From NCBI RefSeq assembly GCF_011075055.1, contig NW_025401154.1:1-64000 (forward strand): a stretch of 64,000 nucleotides of DNA. Reading direction: 5' to 3'. Below the pieces are notes generated by a model. That model ran no database searches. It worked only from the letters and a program-made list of their open reading frames with translations, and was not told the origin of the DNA. Positions 25,433 through 36,890 of this stretch are shown here, piece after piece; the first letter of the stretch is position 1, and each line of letters opens with the position of its first letter. Source of the DNA: Mangifera indica. Its lineage: Eukaryota; Streptophyta; Magnoliopsida; Sapindales; Anacardiaceae. The position numbers were made by a program, and so were the translations under genes.

Positions 25433-25799
25433 AATCATATAAACACAAACATATATGGTGAGTAATTAAGTATAAGTTTATATACACACATAAATAACAT
25501 GTTATTTTAATCGATTTATATTAAATTTTTTTAGAACACAAGTTTGACGAGTCAAATACATTTTAATATCAAGCACGAAAATATTTGACTCTCAAACTCA
25601 AATTCGAGCTTTGAGTTCACTTAAGTTGAGTGTATTTTCAAATTCGAATAAATTTGATTTGAATTTAACCTTGACTATAATTAGAAAATTATCATTTTTA
25701 ATATAAAATTTAATATTTGATTAAGTGTAATGTTGATTGATAAATAATGATAGGGTCATAGAGGCTCCCCCTTAACAAAAATCATGGTTACGCCACTGT

Positions 25800-26660
25800 G
25801 GTTTGCATCTCATATCGGTCCATTTGGTGATGATGAGGAAAGGAGTTGACCGAGGGATCACTTGGTCAAAGTAATTGGCAACATCAAAATTGAGTTGAGT
25901 GATGAGTGGAGTTAGGAGACAGTATGAAAAAAAAAAGGGGGGAAATTGAGAAAATAAAGTTAAAAGAAAATTTTGAAAAAAAGTAAAGAAAAAATAAAGT
26001 TAATGAAAAAAATGAGATAATATAATAACAACGAAAAGATTCAAAATTAATTCTGGTTTTTTTTTTTTTTTAAATTTCAATAAAGAATAAAGATAAATTA
26101 ATAATTTATTTTTATATTAAATATTTAGGATTATCTCATAATTTTATTAAACTGATAAATTAATATTTTATAGTAAAATCAAACGATTTTCACTATTAAG
26201 AAGTAAATAATGGGTGAGTAAATGAATTTTTAAAACTTAAATTATAACAAATAGTCTCACTAACCAAACAGTCAAACTAAGTTAATAATTTTTCTAAAAG
26301 CGGTCATTTGACCTCGACAACTAGTCATTGTGGGGCTGGGAGCTGTCTCTGCTCACAATCTATTAATGAGATTTTCAGCACCAAGTGACCGGTTCGATAG
26401 GTTAATTTATTAATTAATTTATAATTTTATTTTATTTTATAATATAATATAATTTATTTAAAATTCGATTAAACCTAATAAATTTATTAAATGGAATAAA
26501 CTATTTATATAAAAATATAATGGGATAGAATGTTGTAACTTAATACAAATTCTTTACAAAATTTTGGCTACACAGATTTTCAACCATAGATTCAATATAG
26601 AAATAACTGAGATGATAAATAAAAGAAACTATTCTCAAACTGTTTTTCACATACACAAAA
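25800..26660. other. No gene; AT-rich
   Basis: A- and T-rich runs with no coding frame of interest. It lies between the MULE-like element and the first MITE. Confidence 0.35.
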
Positions 26661-26669
26661 TTATGAAAA

Positions 26670-27299
26670 GGGAAAAGAGACTATTTCCCACCCTAATTTT
26701 ACTTAATTTTAAAATCTTATTGTTGGTATTTGAAAAATCCAAACATCTATCATAAACTAAATGTCATCTAAATTTTCTATTAAGAGTAGGGATAAAATCA
26801 TTATTTTATTTATAAACATTAAAACTTTGACATTTTATCATTTCCTCCATCCAAGTTTTAAAAACTAATATTTCAATGTATCCTCAAAGTTTGAAATATT
26901 TAGATTTCACCCTTAAAATTAGTTTTCTTCTTCGGCCACCATCATTCCAATCGAAGGCCAGCGCTTTCCACCTTCATAGTCAAAGATGGAAGATCAATAA
27001 AAAACGTCGGCCTTTGGTTGGAATGATGGTGGTCAGATAAGGAAGTAAACTCTTAAAAAGAAATATAAGTTTTTCAAACTTTGAGGATAAGTTGAAGTGT
27101 TAGTTTTAAAACTTAAAGGGGGAAAATGATAAAAATTTCAAAGTTTTAAGGTTTATAAGTAAAATAATGATTTTATTCCTATCTCTAACCGAAAATTTAA
27201 ACAACAATTAATTTATAGATAAATATTTGAAATTTTTATTTATCATAAATATGGTTTTAAATTCCAACTAAAATTTGGGTAAGAAACCGTCCTTTTCCC
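26670..27299. mobile_element. MULE-type MITE, family M1, copy 1
   Basis: A 630-bp inverted-repeat element. The left end 'gggaaaagagactatttcc' and the reverse complement of the right end 'gggaaaaggacggtttctt' are related, and the two arms stay complementary for some 250 bp toward a centre at about 26,950-27,010 ('catcattccaatcgaaggcc' against 'ggcctttggttggaatgatg'). A 9-bp duplication flanks it: TTATGAAAA (26,661-26,669) and TCGTGAAAA (27,300-27,308), 7 of 9 identical. Long inverted repeats with 9-bp duplications are typical of Mutator-like MITEs. The element at 41,631-42,514 belongs to the same family. Confidence 0.8.
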
Positions 27300-27495
27300 T
27301 CGTGAAAATATGAAAAGCTTAATCTATCTTGCATTAAAATTATTTACTATTAAGTGTATAACCGACCTCATTTACAAATATTCTCTCTCTATGTATATAA
27401 AATATTTTTTTATTGAATAATATATAAAGGAAGAATCACTTTCCGAGGGAGAAAAGTTACTCAGGCGCCCATCGGATTGCTTCCCGTTGAATAAA

Positions 27496-28254
27496 GGCCA
27501 AAAGACTTATTTCTACCCCAGTTTTGACGCATCTCTAAAGTTTTATCTGTGAGATTTTAAAAACTTAAATATTCATTTATAAACTATTAATTTTAACTAA
27601 AATAGTTAGTTATAAGGGATAAAATTATTATTTTATCATTAAACCTTAAAGCTCTAAAAATTTATATCATTTTTTTTCATACTTTAGAAAAGTAACAATT
27701 TTTCTTTTCCCAAAAGTTTGAAATTTTCACTTTTCCCCTAAAAATTTTTTCTAGATTCTCTTGTGACCAAGATCTACTGTCACTGTCAACCAACCACCCC
27801 AACATCTTTTCCTCCAGCTGTTAGCCTTCCTATCAGAGCAGGTTTGTTAAACAAAGATAGACCATCTTCGTCCAATGAAGAGACGAAGAGACTGTCTTGT
27901 CTCTTCATTGGACGAAAACGATTCGTCTTCATTTGACGAACCTGCTTTGGTGGGAAGGCCAATGGCCAGAGAAGAAGATGCTGAGGTGACTGGTAGACAG
28001 TGGTAACAAATTCTAGTCAATGGAGAATGAAGAAAAAACCTTGAGGGAAAAGTAAAATTTTTAAACTTTTAGATTGAAAAAAAATAACATAAATTCTTGA
28101 GGTTTTAAGATTTAGTGATACAATGATAATTTTACCTCTTATGAGTACTAGTTTTAGTTAAAGTTAACTTACAAATGAATATTTGAATTTTTAAAATTTC
28201 AAAAATAAAACTTTGACAATGCATCACAACTTGGTGGGAATAAGTCCTTTGACC
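27496..28254. mobile_element. MULE-type MITE, family M2
   Basis: A 759-bp foldback element. The left end 'ggccaaaagacttatttc' and the reverse complement of the right end 'ggtcaaaggacttattcc' match, and complementarity continues deep into both arms. The flanks are TTGAATAAA (27,487-27,495) and TTGAAAAAA (28,255-28,263), a 9-bp duplication with one mismatch. Near the centre (27,870-27,935) is a further hairpin built on 'gtccaatgaagagac' and its complement. It has no coding capacity. Confidence 0.8.
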
Positions 28255-28379
28255 TTGAAAAAAAGCCAAAGTAATAATATAATCAAGATGCTGTCTGACT
28301 ATAAAGCTTAGCAAAAATCCAGACACAGGTTATCAAAAAAAGGAAGGTGGAGGCAGAATATTTTAATAATGAATGACAG

Positions 28380-28906
28380 TAAGAGCTGGTTTGGTTTGTA
28401 AACAAAAATTAGTCTAATAAATTATTTTTATTATTGATATTTTTTTATTTGATTTATGAGATAATAAATATTTTTATAATATTTTATTGTTAATAATGAT
28501 GTGATAAATAATATTTTAAAAATATTTTAGTAGAATAATATTTTAATATTTTTTATTATCTATAATCAAACATAATAATTATTTATATTTATTAAATTTT
28601 ATCATATATAGTGACAAGTTATATTCAATACTCTTTTATTTAATCTATCTTTATGGTAATATTTCATTTTTAATAATAAAATATTATTCAAATTAAACGT
28701 ATCGTAAGAGTTAATCTAATTACCAGTGATAGATCCAAGAAAAAGTTAAGATAATCAAAATTGAATAAAATTAAAGTATAAGAGATTTAATGAAGAGATA
28801 ATAAAATTGAAAAGGGGTTAAATAAAATTTTAAGGGTTATATTTGAATTTTTTTTAAAAATAAGGAAGATCAACTAAAAATTAAGAGGGATCAATATAAA
28901 TACTTA
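28380..28906. other. AT-rich, MITE-like remains
   Basis: The stretch 28,540-28,620 ('cataataattatttatat') resembles 29,606-29,690. Possible remains of an older MITE pair around the Harbinger-type MITE. No termini could be fixed and no gene is present. Confidence 0.3.
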
Positions 28907-29369
28907 GGGGGCGTTTGGTTTGGGTAATGTTTTATTACCAAAATAGAAAGATTACCTTAAAGATAGATTACTTAGAAGATTACTGGGTATAAATGATTAT
29001 TATGTTTGATAAAATTTGGTATGTATAACTAATTATTGTGTTTGGTTAGTAAATTATTTTACTTAAATGCCCTTGAATATAATTATTTTTAAATATTTTT
29101 TATATTATTTATCATATTAATTAAAAATAAATTTATTTTTTATCTCAAAAAATTAACAAATAATAATATAATTATAATAAACTCAAGATTATCTTGGTAA
29201 TCTTTAAATACCTAAGGTAAAGGTGATAATCAGATTACCACATATATTACCTACCACGTCAGCATTGGTAATAGAAGATTACTGTAATATTTTATTACTG
29301 ATAAATCAAACAAAGGAATAAAAGATAGATTACCAAGGTAATCTTAAAACCCCTCAACCAAACGCCCCC
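28907..29369. mobile_element. PIF/Harbinger (Tourist-like) MITE
   Basis: A 463-bp element with terminal inverted repeats 'gggggcgtttggttt' (left) and 'gggggcgtttggttg' (reverse complement of the right end), flanked on both sides by TTA (28,904-28,906 and 29,370-29,372). GGG/C-type termini with a 3-bp TTA/TAA duplication are the signature of PIF/Harbinger MITEs. Inner parts are partly self-complementary ('gattacc' and 'ggtaatc' words). There is no open frame. Confidence 0.9.
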
Positions 29370-29372
29370 TTA

Positions 29373-30780
29373 AGGGATTTATTTAAAAAAATTTTAAAGT
29401 CAAGAGGGTCAATTGACTCTCCTTGACCTTAGTTGAGTCCACTTTTGCTAATTACCACATCTATTTTAGGTATTAAAATATCATCAAAGTAATATTAATT
29501 TTGATATAAATTTAGAATAAAAATACTTTTATTTTCAATTAATATAACAAGTATTATGAAAATATTTTAAAAATAATTATACTAAAGATATTTAAATAAA
29601 ATAATATTTTATTATTTCTTTTATTGTATCTAATAAAACATAATAATTATTTATATCTATTAATTATTATTAAAAATGATAATAATTTATACATAATAAT
29701 TACGAAGGTACTCTATCTCGGTGGGAATCTTTCATTTTCGTAACCTATAATTTTTTGTAATCAGAATATAAAACATTATCTTGAGTCTTCAAAATGAATA
29801 AACATTCTCTTAAAAGTTAAATTTGAAGCTTTAATATGAATGGTAGGAGGGTAATTTAGTAATTTTAACTCACTTATAATTATATAAATTTTAATTATTC
29901 ATTAACAAGTAAAGAGATTTTTGTTGCTTCAAATTTTTTTTAAAATATCATTATATCATACCTCAAATGAAATTATGTTACAAGAATTAAATCAATAATT
30001 AAGTTGAAGAATAACAGTACTTCGATAAATGGATCTTTAAAATTATTAAATCTGTTTCAATACATTAACTATAAAATCATTATTATTTTTTTTTATATTA
30101 GAAAATTGTACACCTTTTCAATAAGATTCTGGATAAATAGCCTTTAAAATTATCTACATCTGAAGTCACATTAACAGCTAAAAGTCTTGGCTTATCTAAG
30201 TGGGAATTCGAGACTTTTGAATTTGACTCTCTTGAAAGACAAAAGAAATCTACGTTTTCTTCTGTCCAAGGGCGGTGGGAAGATTTTGTTTTTCTAGATT
30301 GCTTCCGGGTGGTAGGGTAGGGTAATCTAGATTAAGTTTTTTGTTTCCTTTTTATGTATATTCAATTCTAAATAGAGGAGAACAGTAAAAAGGGTCTCTT
30401 ACACAGTATCCTGCTGTTCATATTTTCCAACTTTGCAATGAAAATTTCTAGTTTCAAACTATCGATGCAACAAATACATACACGTAGTAGAACTATCCAA
30501 TGAAATAACAACAAGTTATTCCCATCTTTGACGTTCGTTCAACTTGAGAAGTACATTTATACATAGAACAAGTGACAATTAAATTAATAAAAAAGAAAAT
30601 AAAATAAAGATACAATCACACCGCACACTTTTGAGGCCAATACATTGGTAAAATATAGTTAATGTCTAAAACAATTTTGTATATAACATGATACTGACTC
30701 GATAATATTAGGGTCAGTATTCTTCAACAATCATACTTTTTTTTATATTTTATAAATAATAATCAATGTATTTATTAAAG
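29373..30780. other. Intergenic, downstream of the ERF gene
   Basis: AT-rich, with no coding frame. This is the 3' flank of the minus-strand ERF gene, so its 3' UTR and polyadenylation signals should lie just below 30,800. No specific signal is claimed. Confidence 0.35.
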
Positions 30781-30801
30781 TGTTTTAGTTGAAAACGTTA
30801 C

Positions 30802-31389
30802 CTAAGGGTCCCAAAGGGAGTCCCTTTGCATATCACAATTCCACTCATCATTCTCTTCAACCTCATTGGACAACATTATGGATTTCTGTAACATTAATTC
30901 TTCTTCCATCTGCAACCATGCATTCGGCGAATCCATTGGCGACTCATTTATTGCCTGGATTTGGCTCGGGGACAGTCTCACAGTGATGGGAGCCGAGTTG
31001 GTCCCATCTGAGTCCACACTATTCATACCACAACCTAGAGACGAATCCGCAGAACTAGCGGCAGTGTTATTTCTGTTACTTCTGAATTGTATGGCAGCTT
31101 CGTGGGCAGCCATACGGATGTCGTCGGAATTGGAGCTGGCAGGCCTGGGGAGAGAACTGGCCAGTTCGGGGAAATTCAGGCGGGCTTCACGCCCCCGGAA
31201 GAATAAAGCTGCAACATCGTAAGCTGCCGCTGCCATTTCTGCTGTCTCGAAACTCCCCAACCAGATTCGTGTTTTCGTTCCAGGCTCCCGAATTTCCGAC
31301 ACCCATTTGCCCCATTTCCGCTTCCGAACACCCCGGTAACACGACGGCGTCCCACCAAGAAGGCTACTCGTGCCACCTTGTGACTCCAT
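30802..31389 (-). CDS. DREB-type ERF transcription factor (ERF022-like)
   Basis: An intronless gene of 195 codons, a normal size for small ERF/DREB factors. One AP2 domain spans about residues 17-75 ('[19 protein letters not shown]', then '[18 protein letters not shown]', '[13 protein letters not shown]'). Position 14 of the domain is Val (V30) and position 19 is Glu (E35), the pair that marks DREB rather than ERF-B members, so binding to DRE/CRT-type GCC-related boxes is expected in the nucleus. A conserved '[17 protein letters not shown]' follows the domain, as in DREB subgroup A-4 proteins. The acidic C-terminus (residues about 160-195, ending 'DSLWDP') is a likely activation region. The start is the first ATG, and a TATA box lies about 127 bp upstream. 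The frame is clean. The ERF022-like assignment comes from memory of the family and is less certain than the AP2/DREB call. Confidence 0.93.
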   Translation of the reverse strand: MESQGGTSSLLGGTPSCYRGVRKRKWGKWVSEIREPGTKTRIWLGSFETAEMAAAAYDVAALFFRGREARLNFPELASSLPRPASSNSDDIRMAAHEAAIQFRSNRNNTAASSADSSLGCGMNSVDSDGTNSAPITVRLSPSQIQAINESPMDSPNAWLQMEEELMLQKSIMLSNEVEENDEWNCDMQRDSLWDP

Positions 31390-31515
31390 TTACACTCAAC
31401 TCAAATTTTCTGGAGAATGTTCAGGTAATTAAACAGTTGGATTTTTTTATTTGGGTAAGTTAAACAGTTGGATATTGAGAGGAATGGCGAGATGATCAGT
31501 AAGGCTTGGTACTGC

Positions 31516-31523
31516 TATTTATA
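31516..31523 (-). promoter_or_regulatory. TATA box of the ERF gene
   Basis: TATAAATA on the minus strand, about 127 bases before the ATG at 31,389. The spacing leaves a leader of about 95 bases, usual for plant ERF genes. Confidence 0.6.
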
Positions 31524-31529
31524 AAATGC

Positions 31530-33060
31530 TGGAGGGACGGAGCTTCCAGGTAATTGCTGAAGTGATAGAAAATCTGGAAGCTGAATTACTTGAACCCAAA
31601 AAAGAATATAAAATGTGACGGAAGAACCAATTAAAGAATGACAAGTTGGAGAAGGAAACTGAGGAAAATATGGATTGGGGAGCAAGTGTAAACTGTTTGA
31701 AACGCGGTTTCATGAAGTTGGACCCATCGATGTATCCATTAGAGCTTTGATAACTTTTGAGTTAATAATATTACAACACTTGGTGAATTTTAGGACCTTC
31801 GTTTATTATATGTTCATATATGACATGTCAATGGCTAACCATATTATAAAGTTGTGTATTTGGGTGACGTAATCTGAGCACTAAATATAAATGACGTATT
31901 CGTTTGGTATAAATGTGTGATTAATTTGATGGGATAAAATTGTGGTGAATTTGGATTGAAATTTGGGCTTTTTAGGCCGGTTGAGACTGACCATTGTATG
32001 CTCATTTTGGTCAAATCGATCATTAAATTGCAAAAAAATACTGAATTTGTTTTCCATGTTTTTATGATTTATCAAAATTCTTATTCTTTTTCTCATTTTA
32101 GTAATCGCACTCCAATTTCTCTCAATTTTGGTGGTCATAGATTACATGCTGCATATTCACAGGCCTAAAACCAAACTCTGGGAATAATAAAATTTATGAT
32201 GTAATTTGTATGGAAAACTTCTCTCCTCGTCATCAAACTACGTTTTGTCCGCGGATATTGAAATTTAACGTAACCATTATTTTATAGAATAAGATGCTTT
32301 CTTATCTAAACTTTAACTTTAACGGACAAAATATAAAATTATACACATCCTAAGATTTGTAAAAGGTTAAATGAGCCTAGATGAACAGAAGACTTAAGTT
32401 CATTTACCAAGCACGAAGGGTTTGAAATTTTAAAAATTCAAAACACCCTCAAACTTTTTGAAATTTCCATAACCCTCCAAAAATTTCGTGAACACCATAA
32501 TATTTTCAAAAACTATAAGATACCCCCAAACTTTGGAAAAGAAAAATAACAACAATAAGAATAAAAAAATAGAAAATAAAACAAAAAGAGAGAAAACAGA
32601 AAAATTTATGGAAAATGATATTCTTATTTTTCACTTAACAAAATTCACTAACAAAAGTGAATGACGGATAACAATTTGACTTATTAAAATTTAAAAGGTA
32701 GAAATTTGTCATTTTAGCAAGCCCCAGGCCAGGAATAGTCTTTTGACCTAAAGAAAACAAGCAAAGTTATTTATTATCTTATGCCCCTAATTAGCAAGAG
32801 CCACCCTTGCACAAGCCACAATTTTGTGAGTTGTTCTAAGGAACACATGTTGGGTGGGTTGTGCTAAGGGCCTATGGGTAAGGCTTGCTAGCAGATCTAA
32901 CACAACTTGTGAAAAAAAAAAAAAAAATTAAAAGAAGTAAAGAACCGTTGGGGGAGGAGGGTGGTTCATTGCCCAAGAAATCCCCAATGGTTCAATTTTT
33001 GAAGTGGTCATTCGATCACCCAACAACTACTTGATTATTTTTTTAGGTTTTTAAATTGTC
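31530..33060. other. Intergenic; upstream of the ERF gene
   Basis: No gene is seen. Near 32,735 'agtcttttgacct' resembles the inverted terminus of MITE family M2, so a decayed member may end there, but I could not fix a left end. A homopolymer A run lies at 32,912-32,927. Confidence 0.35.
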
Positions 33061-35000
33061 CTATAAATACCCTTTCTAATTCATAATCTGTTCACAAAAT
33101 TCAACTTTCAACTCCACTCTCTCAATCAATTCTTAATTTTCCAAATTATTTTGTTTTCATTTCTTTTTAATATTTTGTCAATTTTTATATTTCCTTTCTC
33201 AAATTTATATAAAAGTAGATATCAATTTAAATGAATTTAACCCTTTTGATTATTTTGATAATGAGGAAAATCAATATTTCGACAATGAAAATCATAAACA
33301 CAACATGCACCACCATTAAAAAAAAAAGAAAAAGTAAAAATCAATGGTGTGGAGACATTTTGATCAAACTGAAGAAAATATAAGTAGTACATTGGTTCAA
33401 CGTGCAACATGCAAACACTATAGTTTTTGTTTAACATGTGCAAGTTCTGAGACACTAGACATCTTTATCGGCATATCAACGAACATTGTAAAAACTTTCA
33501 CAACACTTAAAAGGGAAACAACAAATTGCATTCACAATATCGAGATTGGTCTGTGAATATTCTTTAGAAATCCATCTGGTTCCGCAATAGGAGAAAAATG
33601 TACAACTTCAAATATAGCCAAAAAGTTATGCCAAACTATATGGTAAGGTATGCTATCATCGTTGATCAACCTTTTTCTTATGGTGATGATACTTTAATTG
33701 AATGGTTTTATGCAAAATAGTTTCAATAAGCATTTAACGGAGTTCCTATGAATACATTAAGATTTGATGTAGTTAGAAATTTTGAATTAATGAAGATAAT
33801 AACTATAAATAAACTAAGCAATTTCAGAAGTGTTATTTCAATGACTTTAAATTTATGGACATTTAGTAATCAAGATTTAGATTATATGTGTGCAATAGTT
33901 CATTTTATTAATTCATATTTGGCAATTAAAAAAAAATCCATTTAGAATACCAGAATACTTAGAGCTAGCAATTTTCAACACGACCTGTTAACTCGATATG
34001 AAATATATCGAGGTAGGGTTGAGTTTTTTTACATGAATTTATTTCGGGTCAATCCAACACGACTTGAAATTAAATCAAGTCGCATCAGGGTTCACACAAA
34101 AGTAACACAACACAATCTGCATTGACACGAATGTTTTGGAGAAATATTGTTTTAATATATTGCATATAGTTGTATCTTTATATAATTATAATCATTCATA
34201 TTATTCTTTATTTTTATTTAAATATTTTATTTCATTATTAGATAGTAAGAATTTGATTTAGTTAGTTTAATTATAAATGTGTTTTTGAAAGACCTTATTT
34301 ATATTATAATAATATGTTGTATCTTTATAGTAAAAAATTAAAATCTTTACAGATTGCGTATAATTGTATTTTTGTTTAATTCTAATTACTCATATTATTT
34401 TTTATTGAAATATTTTATTTTATTATTAAGTAATAAAAATTTGATTTGATTAGTCAGATTATTGATGTATTTTAAAAGTCTTAGCATGTAAATTTTTAGC
34501 ACATTTGTCAATAAGAGAAAATGTTATATTATGTGTTTTATTAATAATAGGTTGATGTAATTTAGTGAAGAAATTAAAACAATAAAAATACTTTGAAAAG
34601 TGAAAATTATAGATAATTTTAGGTCAAATTGAGTCGAATTGAGTCAACTTGAATACTATAGAGTTAAGTTAGAGTTAAAAAATTTTAACACGATTTTAAT
34701 TTGAATCAGGTTAGAGTTGAAGGTATCTGATAAGAAACTTGAACTGACACGATACGAATATTATCTAATGACATGAACTGTCAAGTCTAAGAATACCCTT
34801 ATAGTGGTGTAACCATGTGTCAAGCATTAGCTAACATTTTTCATGAATATAAAAAAAGTAAGGTATTTTTTTCCTATTACATTTGATAATGCTAAATCAA
34901 ATGATAAAGTTATCAAATTCATGATGAATAATTTAAGTTTACCTTTTGATGGTAAATTATTTCATGCTAGATTGTTTTGTTAGAAAATTTTCTGATGTGG
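33061..35000 (+). pseudogene. hAT transposase relic (BED-zinc-finger type)
   Basis: Plus-strand remains in family order. A BED-finger-like 'VWRHF' and 'ATCKHY' lie near 33,350-33,425. 'RYAIIVDQPFSYGDDTLIEW' follows (about 33,645-33,705), then 'VPMNTLRFDVV' (33,743-33,775), 'SMTLNLWTFSNQDLDYMCAI' (33,838-33,897) and, after an inserted element, 'GVTMCQALANIFHEYKK' (34,808-34,858) and 'FDNAKSNDKVIKFM' (34,884-34,925). These follow the N-terminal half of RICESLEEPER/Ac-like transposases, including the first catalytic Asp region ('FDNA'). The C-terminal dimerisation domain is missing and stops and frameshifts are frequent. It is dead, and interrupted by the element at 33,960-34,789. Confidence 0.75.
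33960..34789. mobile_element. Non-autonomous hAT element inside the hAT relic
   Basis: An 830-bp insertion. Ends: 'tagagctagcaattttca' on the left, and 'tagacttgacagttcatg' as the reverse complement of the right. Flanking 8-bp duplications AGAATACT (33,952-33,959) and AGAATACC (34,790-34,797) differ by one base. The subterminal parts are rich in 'cacgac' and 'acacga' words. It has no transposase frame. The transposase relic continues on both sides, so this insertion came later. Confidence 0.8.
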
Positions 35001-35039
35001 GCTAATATTAATTATACTTTTGGTTTGATAAAACTGGGT

Positions 35040-36440
35040 AATTGAATAGTCTAATGACAATTTTCAGATGAGTTTAAGTGATATATAAAAATAAGTCTAA
35101 TACATTTAAATGTTATATCTAGGTAGACAACATTAATATGAGTTTTAAGGTTTATTGAATATTTGATAAACTTTAAGGTTTATTGGACCTTTGGTAGAAA
35201 GTTCATTAACCTATTATATATTGGTTAGGTTCCCATTATGAAACCCAACATTGTGATTTTTCTCATTGAAAGTTGTCATTCAGTAAGGTTTCAAAACTGA
35301 AAGATTAGTCACCTCAATGCAAGTAATCTCGGTAAATTTATAGATTTTGATTCTATGATATTTCAGTTGTTTCTATAACTCGAAAGCTTTAATTTAGTAT
35401 TTTATAACATATGCGTAAATCTTGTGAAACAAAGGTTGCATGATTTTATTTAGTTTATACAAAATAAATCTTACATATGGTATTACAGCCAAATGCATTA
35501 ATTTATAAAATTTGAAAATTTTGAAATTGAAATCAAGATTAAAAATTTTGAAATTAGGTATTGTTTGAAAATTCTTAAAACTAAATCTTACATATGGTAT
35601 TAGAGCCAATTAGGATTTATTTGACTTAGGTTTCGTTTAATTTTGAAATTAGGGATTCAAAATTAATCCATTAAGAATTTGAAATTAGTTTTGATAATTT
35701 TGAATTAAGAATTGCCAAATTAAGGAATTCAGGGTTTAACTTGAATTTCAAGTTAGATTTCAAACTGAATCATTGATATATGAAATTAGAATTGGATAAT
35801 TCCTAATTTTGTATTTGGAATGTCGAATTTTAGCTTTGTGAGTTCAAATTCTGATTACGACATTGTTTTCTAGTAAGAGTTTGATTTGCAGCAAAATTAG
35901 AGGCGGATGAACCTTCTTCAATGTGAGTTGTTCCTTATGCTATCACCAACATTATATTATGTGCAAAAAGGTGAATAAACATCAATTATAAAATCCATCA
36001 AATCCAATATCCATACATCCTATTGATAGGGATTCGATTTTCTTGAGAGATATGAAATAAGACAATACCTATGGGACATAAATGATAAGATTATAGGCTG
36101 ACTTGATAGAATACCCATGACCTAGGCATACTCGTAGATAGAGTATAATCTGTCAATTGATGTATTTAGATAGAGAGAAATTGTTACAACTATGTGTTTG
36201 TCAATTGGCTATGACTTATTAGAACATAAAGAGTTTGAAGATTGGGGTTCATTGATTGATAAGTCAAGACTACAAGTCTATTGATTGGTAAAAAGATAGG
36301 ATTACAAGAACTAGAAAGCTTTAGAGATTGGTCACTATAGTAGATACAGTGATTCCCTTTTATTCAGTTGAGATCTGACAGTCTTATAATGGAATAAAGA
36401 TAAATCTGGGTTAGAAAAGGAAAGAGATAAATTTGATTGA
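35040..36440 (+). other. Copia-like leader with two PBS motifs, no gene
   Basis: 'tggtattacagcc' (35,478-35,490) and 'tggtattagagcc' (35,595-35,607) both resemble the primer-binding site of plant copia elements (complement of initiator Met-tRNA, usually TGGTATCAGAGCC). They sit in a 117-bp spaced repeat of 'aaatcttacatatggtatta'. The upstream sequence (about 35,040-35,590) may be a degenerate LTR. Downstream, repeated 'tttgaaatta' words occur but no gag frame was recognised. Confidence 0.4.
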
Positions 36441-36449
36441 TGGATTATA

Positions 36450-36704
36450 GATAGATTATTCATACTTATTAAGTGTTTTTCACTCTATCCCCTTCATTTT
36501 GACTTTTCAAGTGACAGATATAAAGGTGATGACGACAAGGTAGTGAGTTAGTGATGGAGTGAAATACGATTAATGGACTTATAGATTGATAAAACTGATG
36601 GACATCCATTTTATGATGATTATGATTTATTTTTATACCCACCACGAATGTTATTTTATTATTTGATCTAGAGTTTGATAATAATCCTAGGGGATGATTA
36701 TGAG

Positions 36705-36743
<39 letters not shown>

Positions 36744-36890
36744 AGACTGGAGGCATTTTAGATTTTATATAATATGAATGTCTGTTGATTTTAGAATACC
36801 TTGCATATATTGAGATTGTTATACATGCATGATTAGAGTTAGTAGCATTTTACCTCAAGAGATAAGACTTTTGTGGTGGGGTGTTACACA
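36450..36890 (+). repeat. LTR-type tail
   Basis: Same layout as 460-835 and 4,640-5,075: 'cttattaagtgtttttcac' start and 'ggggtgttacacag' end. It contains the ATT microsatellite. The longest minus-strand frame here encodes an asparagine run from that microsatellite and is not a gene. Confidence 0.4.
36707..36742. repeat. (TTA)n microsatellite
   Basis: Twelve uninterrupted trinucleotide units, about 36 bp. Confidence 0.95.

Larger units (their letters stand above)
18817..25798. mobile_element. Composite MULE-like element (DUF1985-Ulp1 type)
   Basis: A ~7 kb element. Its left end (18,817 inward) reads 'tagaggcagaaccaag' and the reverse complement of its right end (25,798 inward) reads 'cagtggcgtaaccatg', an imperfect terminal inverted repeat of about 16 bp. 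Both ends continue into a G-rich 'aaggggg'-type stretch. Inside lie a decayed DUF1985/Ulp1-protease gene on the plus strand (19,906-24,498) and the C-terminal SWIM end of a MULE transposase on the minus strand (24,895-25,432), placed tail to tail. Plant MULEs carrying Ulp1-like protease genes are known (Kaonashi/KI group), and this fits them. No clean 9-bp target duplication was found ('tgtgttt' left, 'tggttt' right). A 298-bp MITE sits inside. Confidence 0.55.

Noticed and set aside
32340..32760. A third M2-type MITE
   Set aside because: Only a right-end-like 'gtcttttgacct' is visible; no matching left end or 9-bp duplication could be found.
36469..36756. 95-codon minus-strand frame with an asparagine run
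   Set aside because: The run is the translated TTA microsatellite and the rest lies in an LTR-like tail with no domain.
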